Below, piece by piece: positions 1 through 7,558 of a DNA stretch of 64,000 nt. The notes under the pieces were generated by a model. It searched no databases and was not told the DNA's origin. It worked only from the letters and a program-made list of their open reading frames with translations. Each line of letters begins with the position of its first letter. Position 1 is the first letter of the stretch. Source of the stretch: Pseudomonadota bacterium (GTDB lineage: Bacteria > Pseudomonadota > Gammaproteobacteria > Burkholderiales > Ferrovaceae); the NCBI GenBank assembly GCA_021805725.1, contig JAJZEH010000037.1:307799-371798 (forward strand). The letters run 5' to 3'. Both the position numbers and the translations under genes were made by a program.

Positions 1-1
1 C

Positions 2-298
2 GTGGCGGCCTATTTTTCCCAGGCCAGTTGCAAAACTGCGGGAGCAGATAAGGCCAAGGCTGCGCTGGGCAAAACCAGGGCTGCAAGCTGCGCGCTCTGT
101 CACGGTACCACCGGCGTCAGCCCCAATCAGGTTTGGCCCAATCTCGCAGGCCAGAATCCTGATTACCTGACCGACACACTCAAGGCATTTCAGGACGGCA
201 CGCGCAACCACCCCGTCATGACCAGCATCGCCAAGACCTTGAATGCTGACGACATGGACAACCTGACCGCTTATTACGCCAGCGCGCGTTGCAAGTAA
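2..298 (+). CDS. c-type cytochrome, C-terminal part (5' end outside window)
   Basis: The reading frame is already open at the window edge, so this is the tail of a longer protein and the GTG at the edge is probably an internal codon. The visible 98 residues form one class I cytochrome c domain. The haem-binding CALCH lies at visible residues 30-34, a PNLAGQ segment typical of cytochrome c4/c553 domains follows, and Met73 is a plausible distal haem ligand. A second haem domain may lie upstream. It is expected to be periplasmic and to carry electrons for the iron-sulfur and NrfD proteins encoded directly downstream. Only 25 bp separate it from the next gene, so the genes probably share a transcript. 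Its partner enzyme cannot be named from this fragment. Confidence 0.8.
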   Translation: MAAYFSQASCKTAGADKAKAALGKTRAASCALCHGTTGVSPNQVWPNLAGQNPDYLTDTLKAFQDGTRNHPVMTSIAKTLNADDMDNLTAYYASARCK

Positions 299-323
299 TG
301 CAGTGATCCAGTGAGAGATAAAT

Positions 324-1178
324 ATGACCCAACAAGACAAAATAATTGAAAGCAAGGGCAGCAATCTGGTGCGACGCAATTTTTTCCTGCGGATGCTGGG
401 CATTGGTACCGCTTGCGCAGGAGCATGGGTGGGCTCTGGAAACCTGAGGGCAAATGCACAAAGCGCCGAAGTTGCCGCAGCACCTTCCCCAAAAATTCCG
501 GATTACGACTGGAACAAGCACAAGTGGGCTTTTGGCGTGGATGCTACCCGCTGCATTGGCTGTTTGCGTTGCGTGGAAGCCTGCAAGGCAGAAAACGGTG
601 TGACGCAGGACGCGCATCATTTCCGTACCTGGGTTGAGCGCTATGTGTATCTGGAAGGCGAGGATCGGGCGCACGTGGATAGCCAGAGCGATGCGCAGAA
701 CATTGCCGCGTCTGGGTCCGAGAAGGAATTTCGCTTTGACAATCGTTACAGGGATGCCAAGGTTGAAAAGGCCTTTTTTGTGCCCAAGTTGTGCAACCAC
801 TGCACCCATCCTGCGTGCGTTCAGGTCTGCCCGACCGGGGCTACGTATCAAACCAAGGATGGTGTGGTGCTGATCGACCACTCCTACTGCATCGGCTGCC
901 AGTACTGCGTGCAAGCCTGCCCCTACGGCGTGCGCGAATTCAACCATGTGATGGGCGTAACCGACAAATGCACCTGGTGTTACCACCGCATCACCAAGGG
1001 GCTGCAGCCCGCATGCGTGGAAGTTTGTCCCGTTGAGGCGCGGGTTTTTGGCGACCGCAACGACCCACAAAGCCCGATCAGCAAGTTTCTGCGCAATAAC
1101 CGCGTCTCCGTTCTGAAGCCCGAAACGGGCAATGCGCCCAACGTGTTCTATGTGGGCATCGACAAGGAGGTTTCCTAA
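324..1178 (+). CDS. Tat-exported 4Fe-4S ferredoxin-type subunit (PsrB/TtrB/NrfC-like)
   Basis: A 284-residue electron-transfer subunit of the complex iron-sulfur molybdoenzyme type. The N-terminus carries a twin-arginine signal (R17-R18-N-F-F followed by a hydrophobic stretch ending near Ala-Asn-Ala), so the folded protein should sit on the periplasmic side. Four cysteine groups are visible: CIGCLRCVEAC from residue 77, then CNHCTHPACVQVC, CIGCQYCVQAC and CTWCYHR...CVEVC. This is the four-cluster pattern of PsrB/DmsB/TtrB proteins. It would pass electrons between a catalytic subunit and the membrane subunit encoded next. No catalytic molybdopterin subunit is visible; it may lie upstream of the window or be absent. 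The exact substrate (tetrathionate, polysulfide or other) cannot be told. Confidence 0.88.
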   Translation: MTQQDKIIESKGSNLVRRNFFLRMLGIGTACAGAWVGSGNLRANAQSAEVAAAPSPKIPDYDWNKHKWAFGVDATRCIGCLRCVEACKAENGVTQDAHHFRTWVERYVYLEGEDRAHVDSQSDAQNIAASGSEKEFRFDNRYRDAKVEKAFFVPKLCNHCTHPACVQVCPTGATYQTKDGVVLIDHSYCIGCQYCVQACPYGVREFNHVMGVTDKCTWCYHRITKGLQPACVEVCPVEARVFGDRNDPQSPISKFLRNNRVSVLKPETGNAPNVFYVGIDKEVS

Positions 1179-2348
1179 ATGATAGGCACCATGGCACACG
1201 CTGCACCCTACGTTGGTTACGTCTATCCCAACGAAACCGACATTCCGTGGAGTGTACTGATCGTTATCTATCCCTACATCACCGGCCTCGTAGCCGGTGC
1301 CTTCATCGTATCCAGTCTCTACCACGTTTTTGGCATGGTGCAATACAAGCCTGTGGCACGCTTTGCATTGCTGACGGCCGTTAGCTTCATGTTCTTTGTG
1401 CCCACTCCGCTTTTGCTCCATCTGGGTAATCCGCAGCGAGCTTTCAACGCTGTGCTCACGCCGCACTGGACTTCGGCCATGGCTGCATTCAGCTATGTGG
1501 CCGGATTTTATATCTGCCTGCTATTGCTGGAGATATGGTTTGCCTTCAGGGCCGACATCGTGGCGCTATCGAAAACGACCCGAGGGCCACTGGGCACCGT
1601 CTATCGTCTGATGACACTGGGTTCGGACGACGTCTCGCCGCATGCGCTTGCCCTGGATCACAAATTTGCTACCGTGCTTGCCATGATCGGCATTCCTGCT
1701 GCTGGCGGATTACACGGCTACGTGGGTTTTCTGTTCGGTTCTGTCAAGGCACGCGAGTGGTGGTCTTCTGATCTGATGCCCATCATTTTCCTGTTGTCTG
1801 CCATCGTTTCCGGCATTGGTCTGCTTATTGTGTTGTATGTCGCATATTCCCGCGTTCGCAAAGTGCCCGTGGATGATGCATGCATGAAGGGGCTTGCGCG
1901 CACCATGTGGGCTTTCCTGCTGGTGGTGCTGGTGATCGAAGGACTGGAACTGCTGGAGATGTTTTACAAAAGGCTGGAGGGCATCGACATGGTGCAGCGC
2001 CTGATCGAAGGACCCATTCGATACGGCATGATGATTCAATGGGGCGGCTCTCTCATCGTACTGGCGATTTTAAGCGTACTGATCATCTTCAAGGTTGATG
2101 GAAAGGCTTTGGTTAGAGGCATGGTGGTTTCTGGCGTCGCGATGATGATTGCCGTTCTGGCCATGCGATGGAATGTGGTGATTGGTGGGCAGGAGCTATC
2201 CAAAACCATGAAGGGGCTGTTGGTGTATTACCCGGAAATCGTGAGCCATGAGGGCCTGCTGGCTGTGGCCATCGTGTTCACCTGTCCGTTTGTTGTCCTG
2301 TGGTTGATCACGCGCTTTCTATCACCATGGGAACCTGAACCCAGTTAA
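1179..2348 (+). CDS. NrfD/PsrC-family membrane subunit
   Basis: A 389-residue polytopic membrane protein with about nine or ten hydrophobic segments, typical of NrfD/PsrC quinone-interacting subunits. It starts with ATG one base after the stop of the iron-sulfur gene. A near-perfect Shine-Dalgarno (AAGGAGGT) lies inside the end of that gene, so the two products should be made in step. The family anchors iron-sulfur electron-transfer subunits and exchanges electrons with the quinone pool. With the cytochromes on either side it implies electron flow between quinone and periplasmic c-type haems. A second in-frame ATG four codons on is a possible alternative start, but the first has the better spacing. 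The exact enzyme class is unresolved. Confidence 0.85.
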   Translation: MIGTMAHAAPYVGYVYPNETDIPWSVLIVIYPYITGLVAGAFIVSSLYHVFGMVQYKPVARFALLTAVSFMFFVPTPLLLHLGNPQRAFNAVLTPHWTSAMAAFSYVAGFYICLLLLEIWFAFRADIVALSKTTRGPLGTVYRLMTLGSDDVSPHALALDHKFATVLAMIGIPAAGGLHGYVGFLFGSVKAREWWSSDLMPIIFLLSAIVSGIGLLIVLYVAYSRVRKVPVDDACMKGLARTMWAFLLVVLVIEGLELLEMFYKRLEGIDMVQRLIEGPIRYGMMIQWGGSLIVLAILSVLIIFKVDGKALVRGMVVSGVAMMIAVLAMRWNVVIGGQELSKTMKGLLVYYPEIVSHEGLLAVAIVFTCPFVVLWLITRFLSPWEPEPS

Positions 2349-2359
2349 GGAGGTTCATC

Positions 2360-2737
2360 ATGAAAAAAGTCTGCGTTTTGTCCGCAATTGCAACTTCCCT
2401 GGCTACTGCTTTACTGTCCGGCTGTGGACAGCATGAAGTTAGCTACCAGAAGGAAGTCCTCCCCATTCTCAAGGCTAACTGCTTTGAGTGCCATACTCCG
2501 GGAGGCATTGGGTATGAAAAAAGCAAACTCGATATGAGCACTTACGACACCCTGATGAAAGGGACGCAGTTTGGCCCCGTAGTCAAACCGAATGACAGTT
2601 TGACCAGCGTGCTGGTGATGCTGATCGAAAACCGTGCTGACAGTTCCATTCACATGCCGTATCAACGCAATCTCATGTCGCAGCCGAACATCGACACGAT
2701 CAAGACCTGGGTGGCTCAGGGCGCCAAAAACAATTGA
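2360..2737 (+). CDS. lipoprotein c-type cytochrome, single haem
   Basis: A 125-residue protein with a lipoprotein signal (hydrophobic stretch ending LLSGC, lipid-modified Cys about residue 22) and one haem motif CFECH about twenty residues later. The spacing and the start of the domain (YQKEVLPILKANC) resemble the small cytochrome domains often called planctomycete-type cytochrome c. The His-Met pair near residue 94 is a possible distal ligand. The gene is preceded by AAGGAGG with ideal spacing and follows the NrfD gene after 11 bp, so it belongs to the same operon. It probably acts as the membrane-tethered periplasmic haem partner of this electron-transfer module. Confidence 0.82.
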   Translation: MKKVCVLSAIATSLATALLSGCGQHEVSYQKEVLPILKANCFECHTPGGIGYEKSKLDMSTYDTLMKGTQFGPVVKPNDSLTSVLVMLIENRADSSIHMPYQRNLMSQPNIDTIKTWVAQGAKNN

Positions 2738-2786
2738 CCTGAAATCCCAAACTGAGTCACGGCGTCAGGGCCATCCAAGAGTCCAA

Positions 2787-3503
2787 ATGCTGAACTGTTA
2801 CTGCAAAAACGAGGATTGCGTCCTGTGTGGTGCCCATTTCTTCAACGGTGAAGACGGCGCATCCCAGGTATGCGACGTGCGCGGTCTGCTTAGCCGAAGA
2901 CGGTATTCAGCAGGGGAGACGGTGTTTCGTGAGGGCGCGCCTTGCACGCAGCTGATGGTCCTGCGCGCCGGACAGCTCAAACTGACCACGATGCCGCTGG
3001 CGGGACGTGAACAGATTTTGGGTCTGCTCGTGGCCGGCCAGCTCGTGGGTTTTGAAACATCGGATGCCACCTATCCCTATACCGCCACTGCACTGACGCC
3101 CGTGGACGTCTGCTGCATTTCCCATAAGAACATGTTGCTTGTCCTGGAAGAAAACCCCTCCGTAGCACTGCGGGTCATTCAGCGCTTTCGCGATGAACTG
3201 GTTCAGGCGCAGATCATGATTCGCAATCTCGGCATCAAGCCGGCGCATGCGCGGGTGGCTTCCTTCATCCTGTCCCTGGTGCCCGTCGGTTCGGATGCCG
3301 CAGATCCCTTTCCCTTGGTGCTATCGCGGCTTGAGATCGCGGAGTTGCTGGGGTTGAGCGAAGAAACCGTGAGCCGGGTATTTGCCGAGTTCAGGCGCAA
3401 CGGCCTGATTGAGGCACCGCATGGAGAGGTGCGCCTGCTCGATGTGCGCCGTGTCAAACGCCTGGCAGGCATGGGAGCGGGCGAAACATGGGACGGCATC
3501 TGA
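2787..3503 (+). CDS. Crp/Fnr-family regulator with FNR-type cysteines
   Basis: A 238-residue transcription factor. The ATG at 2787 is preferred because it opens directly onto the Cys-rich N-terminus; the frame runs further upstream but overlaps the cytochrome gene. The N-terminal region has Cys4, Cys6, Cys11 and Cys14. A CC pair (109-110) lies where E. coli FNR has its fourth cluster ligand, Cys122. This suggests an oxygen- or NO-sensitive Fe-S cluster, although the spacing differs from the classical pattern. The middle is a cyclic-nucleotide-binding-type beta roll. The C-terminal helix-turn-helix reads GLSEETVSRVF, with the Glu-Ser-Arg set that reads TTGAT half-sites in FNR. Its position suggests it controls the electron-transfer operon, the copper genes, or both. 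Confidence 0.85.
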   Translation: MLNCYCKNEDCVLCGAHFFNGEDGASQVCDVRGLLSRRRYSAGETVFREGAPCTQLMVLRAGQLKLTTMPLAGREQILGLLVAGQLVGFETSDATYPYTATALTPVDVCCISHKNMLLVLEENPSVALRVIQRFRDELVQAQIMIRNLGIKPAHARVASFILSLVPVGSDAADPFPLVLSRLEIAELLGLSEETVSRVFAEFRRNGLIEAPHGEVRLLDVRRVKRLAGMGAGETWDGI

Positions 3504-3521
3504 TCTGATAGAATTCGGGGC

Positions 3522-3896
3522 ATGATCCGTCCCCAGTCATTTCGTCGCATGACCCGCCTGCTGCTGCTGTGCATGCTATTCCAGGCTTTTTTGGCCTCCG
3601 GGGCCTTCGCGCGTATGGTTCAGGGAGCGGGTCCGCATAGGGTCCAGATATGTTCTGCCTCAGGGCTTCAGTGGGTGGATCTGGACAGCACCTCGCCTGG
3701 GACCGGAACCTCCTCATCGCACCACGACCATTGCGCCTTATGTGGTTGTCTTGCCATGGACTTGCCTTCCATGGAAGTCCGGTTTTCAGCAAACCCGGAC
3801 CACGATACCCTGTTCATCGCCACACGTCAGCGCGCCCAGTGTGAGCATGAGGTAAATCTTCTTCCCCTTTCACGAGCCCCTCCAGAAGCCCTTTGA
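3522..3896 (+). CDS. small secreted His/Cys protein, DUF2946-like
   Basis: A 124-residue protein with an N-terminal signal-like hydrophobic segment (after two Arg-rich stretches) ending near Ala-Phe-Ala. The mature part has an ICSASGLQWV segment and, about thirty residues later, HHDHCALCGC. The pattern (ICxxxG..., then HxHCxxC) matches DUF2946 proteins, which are often found with copper-handling genes. The His/Cys cluster could bind a soft metal. It precedes an outer-membrane protein, a TlpA-type thioredoxin and a PCuAC chaperone on the same strand, so a role in periplasmic copper handling is inferred. No enzymatic motif is visible. Confidence 0.65.
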   Translation: MIRPQSFRRMTRLLLLCMLFQAFLASGAFARMVQGAGPHRVQICSASGLQWVDLDSTSPGTGTSSSHHDHCALCGCLAMDLPSMEVRFSANPDHDTLFIATRQRAQCEHEVNLLPLSRAPPEAL

Positions 3897-3961
3897 GCAC
3901 CGTATCAGGGTTGTTTGTGGAACAAACAGCCCACGAGTATTCAAAGAGATGGGGGCATATC

Positions 3962-4903
3962 ATGCAAAACAAGTATCGCCGGATCTGCGGCGTATTGACG
4001 GCCGTCGTGGCTTTGGCAGTGGGTTTTCAATCCTTGCCCGTCCAGGCATGCGCCTGCGGATGCGGCATGTTCGATGTGGGGATGCCTGGTTTGGGCATGC
4101 CTGCCGCCAACGGTGGCGCGATCAATATTCAGGACACGTTTCTCAACCAGAACAGTGCCATGCAGGGGAGTCACCGGATTCCCCTAGACCAAAGCCCGGA
4201 CCAGAGGATCCAGACCAATTTTCTTAATCTCAACGCCCAATACACGTTTAACCATGAATGGGGCATCATGGCCATGGTGCCATACTGGCAAAGAAGCTTC
4301 GAAACCAATGAGAGTTTTGGCAACGGGTTGCCGAATGTGGTTAATCACACAATCCACACCCTGTCTGATGTTCGGGTCATGGGCATGTACACCGGTTTTT
4401 CGCCTGATATGTCCAGCGGCCTGATTTTTGGCCTGAAGTTGCCTACTGGTACCTACACGGCATCCGGCTTTGACCGGGACACCCAACCTGGCACCGGCAG
4501 CACTGATTTGCTGTTGGGGGGGTACCAGGTGGGACAGGAACGGACTTGGGGATGGTACGCCCAGGCGATGCTTCGCAGTGCAATCGCCACGCGCGACGAC
4601 TACCGCCCCGGCAATAGCCTGCAACTGGTTCTGGGGATGCACTACGATGCCAATGCTTATGTTGAAGACCTGATTCCGCTCCTCCAGCTCAATGCCACGA
4701 TCCGCAGCTCGGATTCCGGGATCAACAGCGACCCGCTCAACAGCGGGTCGAAAAGCCTGTATCTCACACCGGGCGCGCTCTACAATCTGACCAAAAATCT
4801 TCAGGCCAACGCGCTGGTGTACCTGCCCCTGATGAGAGATGTCAACGGGATTCAGCTCGTGCCCAACCAGATTGTCAGCGCTGGCTTGACCTACAACTTT
4901 TAA
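3962..4903 (+). CDS. outer-membrane beta-barrel protein with Cys-rich mature N-terminus
   Basis: 313 residues from the ATG at 3962, chosen because it has a GGGGG ribosome-binding stretch seven bases upstream and opens directly into a signal peptide; the frame also runs upstream to a TTG at 3893. The signal peptide ends near Pro-Val-Gln-Ala, and the mature protein begins with CACGCG followed by a Met/Gly-rich stretch. The remainder has alternating hydrophobic and polar strands, and the protein ends in Tyr-Asn-Phe; a terminal Phe is the usual beta-barrel insertion signal. The four closely spaced cysteines at the periplasmic end could bind Cu(I), which suits the neighbours. No family can be named with certainty; it resembles proteins annotated only as transporter or phenol-degradation-type barrels. 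Confidence 0.68.
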   Translation: MQNKYRRICGVLTAVVALAVGFQSLPVQACACGCGMFDVGMPGLGMPAANGGAINIQDTFLNQNSAMQGSHRIPLDQSPDQRIQTNFLNLNAQYTFNHEWGIMAMVPYWQRSFETNESFGNGLPNVVNHTIHTLSDVRVMGMYTGFSPDMSSGLIFGLKLPTGTYTASGFDRDTQPGTGSTDLLLGGYQVGQERTWGWYAQAMLRSAIATRDDYRPGNSLQLVLGMHYDANAYVEDLIPLLQLNATIRSSDSGINSDPLNSGSKSLYLTPGALYNLTKNLQANALVYLPLMRDVNGIQLVPNQIVSAGLTYNF

Positions 4904-4914
4904 GGTGTCCTGGG

Positions 4915-5421
4915 ATGAATGGTCTGAAAGGCGTGCGCGCCATAATCCTAATCCTGATGGCGGGACTTTCCTCCACGGTGTGGGCCATTGAAGAGGGTGC
5001 ACCAGCACCCGGATACGAGATCCATTTGATGAATGGACAGACCTTCGCCACCGGCGATGGGTCGGGCAAGGTGGTGATGCTGCATTTCTGGGCGAGCTGG
5101 TGCGTGCCATGCCGTGAAGAAATGCCAGCCATGGAGCGCTACTATCAAGCGCATCACCGCGAGGGGTTGGAACTGATCGCCATCACCATGGACGACCCCG
5201 AAGACCTGCAGAAAGCGCGTGACATCATGAAGGGGTACAGCTTTCCAGGTGCATGGATCCGTGAATCCCGGGTCAAGGGCTATGGGCGGATCTGGCGCAT
5301 CCCGCTGACTTTCGTCATCGATCGCAAGGGTGTTCTGCGCCGCGATGCCTGGGATGGCGATGCAGGCCTCGATGAAGCAACCCTCGACAGGGCGATTGCC
5401 CCCTTGTTATCCAACCCATGA
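4915..5421 (+). CDS. TlpA/ResA-type periplasmic thioredoxin
   Basis: A 168-residue protein with an N-terminal signal or anchor ending near Trp-Ala, then a thioredoxin fold with WASWCVPCREE, active-site cysteines 63 and 66. The Pro-Leu-Thr loop (cis-Pro) sits near the C-terminal third in IPLTFVIDRKG. TlpA/ResA-family proteins reduce apo-cytochrome cysteines or the copper-ligand cysteines of CuA and its chaperones. Twelve bp separate it from the barrel gene and 19 bp from the PCuAC gene, so one transcript is likely. Keeping copper-site cysteines reduced for the neighbouring chaperone is the most economical role. Confidence 0.85.
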   Translation: MNGLKGVRAIILILMAGLSSTVWAIEEGAPAPGYEIHLMNGQTFATGDGSGKVVMLHFWASWCVPCREEMPAMERYYQAHHREGLELIAITMDDPEDLQKARDIMKGYSFPGAWIRESRVKGYGRIWRIPLTFVIDRKGVLRRDAWDGDAGLDEATLDRAIAPLLSNP

Positions 5422-5440
5422 TCACGACAGGAGAGATTTC

Positions 5441-5938
5441 ATGAAGCAATGTTCCGTAACGCATGGCGTGGCGCTGCTGTTGTGCTGGGCCGGTTTTGTC
5501 GCGGCGCATGCCGAGCCGGTGCGACAGGAAGCGCTGGTGATTGATGGCGTTTACGCGCGTGCCACGGTCCCCGGGCAGGAGGTGGGGGCTGCCTACCTGA
5601 CCATCGACAATACCGGGGCTGTCCCTGACCGTCTGTTGTCGGCCTCAAGTCCCGTAGCTCGCAGGGTGGCCCTGCATAGCAGTCAGATGGAGCAGGGCAT
5701 GTCCCGCATGCGCCACGAAACGAGTCTGGAGGTTCCAGCCCATGGCCGCATCGAACTGAAACCGGGCGGGCTGCACTTGATGCTGGAGAATTTGAAGAAA
5801 CCGTTGCGGGAGGGCGAGACGCTTTCCCTGAAGCTGAAATTCGAACGCTCCGGCGAGATTGAAGTGGCACTCCCCATCAAGCCTGTCACGCCCGAAGACG
5901 GGGTGGGTGCGATGATGCACCACGACATGATGCACTAG
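5441..5938 (+). CDS. PCuAC-type periplasmic copper chaperone
   Basis: 165 residues from the ATG at 5441, which has GACAGGAGAG just upstream; the frame extends further up inside the thioredoxin gene but without a better start. A signal peptide ends near Ala-His-Ala-Glu. The PCuAC copper site is recognisable: a His in VALHSSQMEQG, Met residues ten or so positions on, and GGLHLML about thirty residues later, the usual H-M...M...H-M arrangement. A His/Met-rich tail (MMHHDMMH) adds further candidate ligands. The family delivers Cu(I) to CuA centres of cytochrome c oxidase. Its last four bases overlap the end of the convergent BKACE gene. Confidence 0.87.
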   Translation: MKQCSVTHGVALLLCWAGFVAAHAEPVRQEALVIDGVYARATVPGQEVGAAYLTIDNTGAVPDRLLSASSPVARRVALHSSQMEQGMSRMRHETSLEVPAHGRIELKPGGLHLMLENLKKPLREGETLSLKLKFERSGEIEVALPIKPVTPEDGVGAMMHHDMMH

Positions 5939-6756
5939 GAAAAAAGCGCCCTGATCTGTCTTGCCTGGGCCAGCGGGCGTCCCAGGCGGATTGCGTTTTC
6001 TGCCGCAATCGCCACCAACTGGTCATTACCCCGGGCCAGGCTGCCATCGGGCAGATGCAGATTGTTTTCAAACCCCGTTCGCGCATGTCCTGACAGCGCT
6101 GTGGCGGCGGTGAGGCAGGCGCTTTCACGCGTACCGAATGCGCAAACAGCCCAGGGTGCAGGATTTGAGAGCGTTTGCAGGAAAGGCAACAGGTCGCGCG
6201 GGTCGCTTTGTTGTTCGGCGCTATAGCGGCCCAGCACAAACAGCAAAAAGTCCCGCGCGGGAGGTAATACTCCGCGCTGGCGCAATGCCTGATAGCGCCC
6301 CAGCTCATCAGCCGAATACAGGATGAACTGCGTCATGATGCCTTCCTGATGCAGCCATTCAAAGAAAGGCGCGGCAACGGCTTCGGATGCCGCGTCTGGC
6401 ACGAGTTCGCGAATGGCGACGGAAACCGCTTCGGGACGAACTTCCCGTATCACGGCCATCTGCACATCGGGCGTGTAGAGGCGGGCGGCCTCCGAGGTGA
6501 TCTGGATGACGAGTTCGTCACCCACGGCCTTGCGAATGGCCGCCGTTGCCTCACGGTAAGCTGTGGCATCCAGCAGATGGCGGCCGGCAGCGTCACGCAC
6601 GTGCAGGTGGATCATACTGGCACCGGCCCTCAGGCAGGATTTCGCCGTCTCTCCCAGTTCGGCTGCGCTCAAGGGCACCCGCGGGTGATCCTGGTGGGTT
6701 TTATACGCACCGTTGGGGGCAACGGTCAGGATCAGCGGTTCCCAGGCGGTGGTCAT
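5935..6756 (-). CDS. beta-keto acid cleavage enzyme (BKACE, DUF849 family)
   Basis: A 273-residue TIM-barrel enzyme. The N-terminal APNGA and the strand MIHLHVRD (His50 and His52, zinc ligands in the family) are diagnostic of BKACE enzymes such as 3-keto-5-aminohexanoate cleavage enzyme. These condense a beta-keto acid with acetyl-CoA to give acetoacetate and a CoA ester. Specificity cannot be read from the sequence; the family covers many beta-keto acids. It is the last gene of the pabB / ABC transporter operon, 3 bp after the ATPase gene, which suggests the imported compound or its product is a beta-keto acid. The 3' end overlaps the PCuAC gene by four bases. Confidence 0.82.
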   Translation of the reverse strand: MTTAWEPLILTVAPNGAYKTHQDHPRVPLSAAELGETAKSCLRAGASMIHLHVRDAAGRHLLDATAYREATAAIRKAVGDELVIQITSEAARLYTPDVQMAVIREVRPEAVSVAIRELVPDAASEAVAAPFFEWLHQEGIMTQFILYSADELGRYQALRQRGVLPPARDFLLFVLGRYSAEQQSDPRDLLPFLQTLSNPAPWAVCAFGTRESACLTAATALSGHARTGFENNLHLPDGSLARGNDQLVAIAAENAIRLGRPLAQARQIRALFS

Positions 6757-6759
6757 GGC

Positions 6760-7554
6760 TCAGTCCGTGGTCAGGGCGCGCCGTTCGGCATCTTCGTGAC
6801 GCGCCTGCTCGGAGGATACGAGCTCGGACAGTTCACGCTTGAGCGCATTGAATTCAGGGGAGGCCGAGTCGCGCGGGCGCGGCAGGGTGACGCGAATGTC
6901 CCGTTTGATCGTGCCTGGGCGATAGGTCATGACCACGATGCGGTCTGCCAGGAAAATGGACTCTTCGATGCTATGTGTCACGAACAGCACTGTCTTGCCC
7001 AGTTCCGACCAGATCCGTAGCAGTTCGTCCTGCAGCGAGCGGCGCGTCAGGGCATCGAGTGCGCCGAAGGGTTCATCCATCAACAGGATGGGTGAATCCA
7101 GCGCGAGAATCCGGGCAATGGCCACACGCTGGCGCATGCCTCCGGAAAGGTCTCTGGGGAAGCGCTCGCCAAACTCGAACAGCTTCAGCAACTTCAACAG
7201 TGCATTGACCCGGTTGCGGACGTCGGCCTTTGCCAGCCCCTTGATTTCAAGTCCAAACCCCACGTTCTGAGCCACGGTCATCCAGGGGAAAAGCGCATAT
7301 TCCTGGAACACCATGCCTCGATCGGGTCCGGGCTGGGTTACGGCCTGACCGTTGACCTTGATTACGCCCTGGGTGGGCAGTGAAAACCCAGCAACGGCGT
7401 TGAGTAACGTGGATTTGCCGCAGCCAGATGGGCCCAGCAGGCAGACAAATTCACCCTTTTTGATTTCAAGGTGGATGTCTTGAAGGGCGACCACGGCGCC
7501 ATGGGGGGTCGGGAAAGTTTTATCGACGCCGGATATGACGATGTTCGTATCCAT
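6760..7554 (-). CDS. ABC transporter ATP-binding protein (SsuB/TauB/NrtD type)
   Basis: A 264-residue ATPase with Walker A GPSGCGKST (41-49), signature LSGGMRQRVAIAR, Walker B LLMDEPFGALD and the switch His in THSIEE. The GMVFQEYALFPW Q-loop and overall length fit the nitrate/sulfonate/taurine importer family. It powers the permease encoded five bases upstream and the binding protein before it. No C-terminal substrate domain is present. Substrate cannot be deduced; sulfonates, thiamin or riboflavin precursors and aromatics are all carried by members of this family. Confidence 0.88.
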   Translation of the reverse strand: MDTNIVISGVDKTFPTPHGAVVALQDIHLEIKKGEFVCLLGPSGCGKSTLLNAVAGFSLPTQGVIKVNGQAVTQPGPDRGMVFQEYALFPWMTVAQNVGFGLEIKGLAKADVRNRVNALLKLLKLFEFGERFPRDLSGGMRQRVAIARILALDSPILLMDEPFGALDALTRRSLQDELLRIWSELGKTVLFVTHSIEESIFLADRIVVMTYRPGTIKRDIRVTLPRPRDSASPEFNALKRELSELVSSEQARHEDAERRALTTD

Positions 7555-7558
7555 GGGG

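Noticed and set aside
216..1466. 416-codon open frame on the minus strand
   Set aside because: It lies wholly opposite the iron-sulfur and NrfD genes, has no recognisable domain, and reads as low-complexity His/Ala/Gly-rich shadow of GC-rich coding sequence.
4184..5110. 308-codon minus-strand frame
   Set aside because: It is antisense to the barrel and thioredoxin genes, which have signal peptides, motifs and ribosome-binding sites; the antisense product has none.
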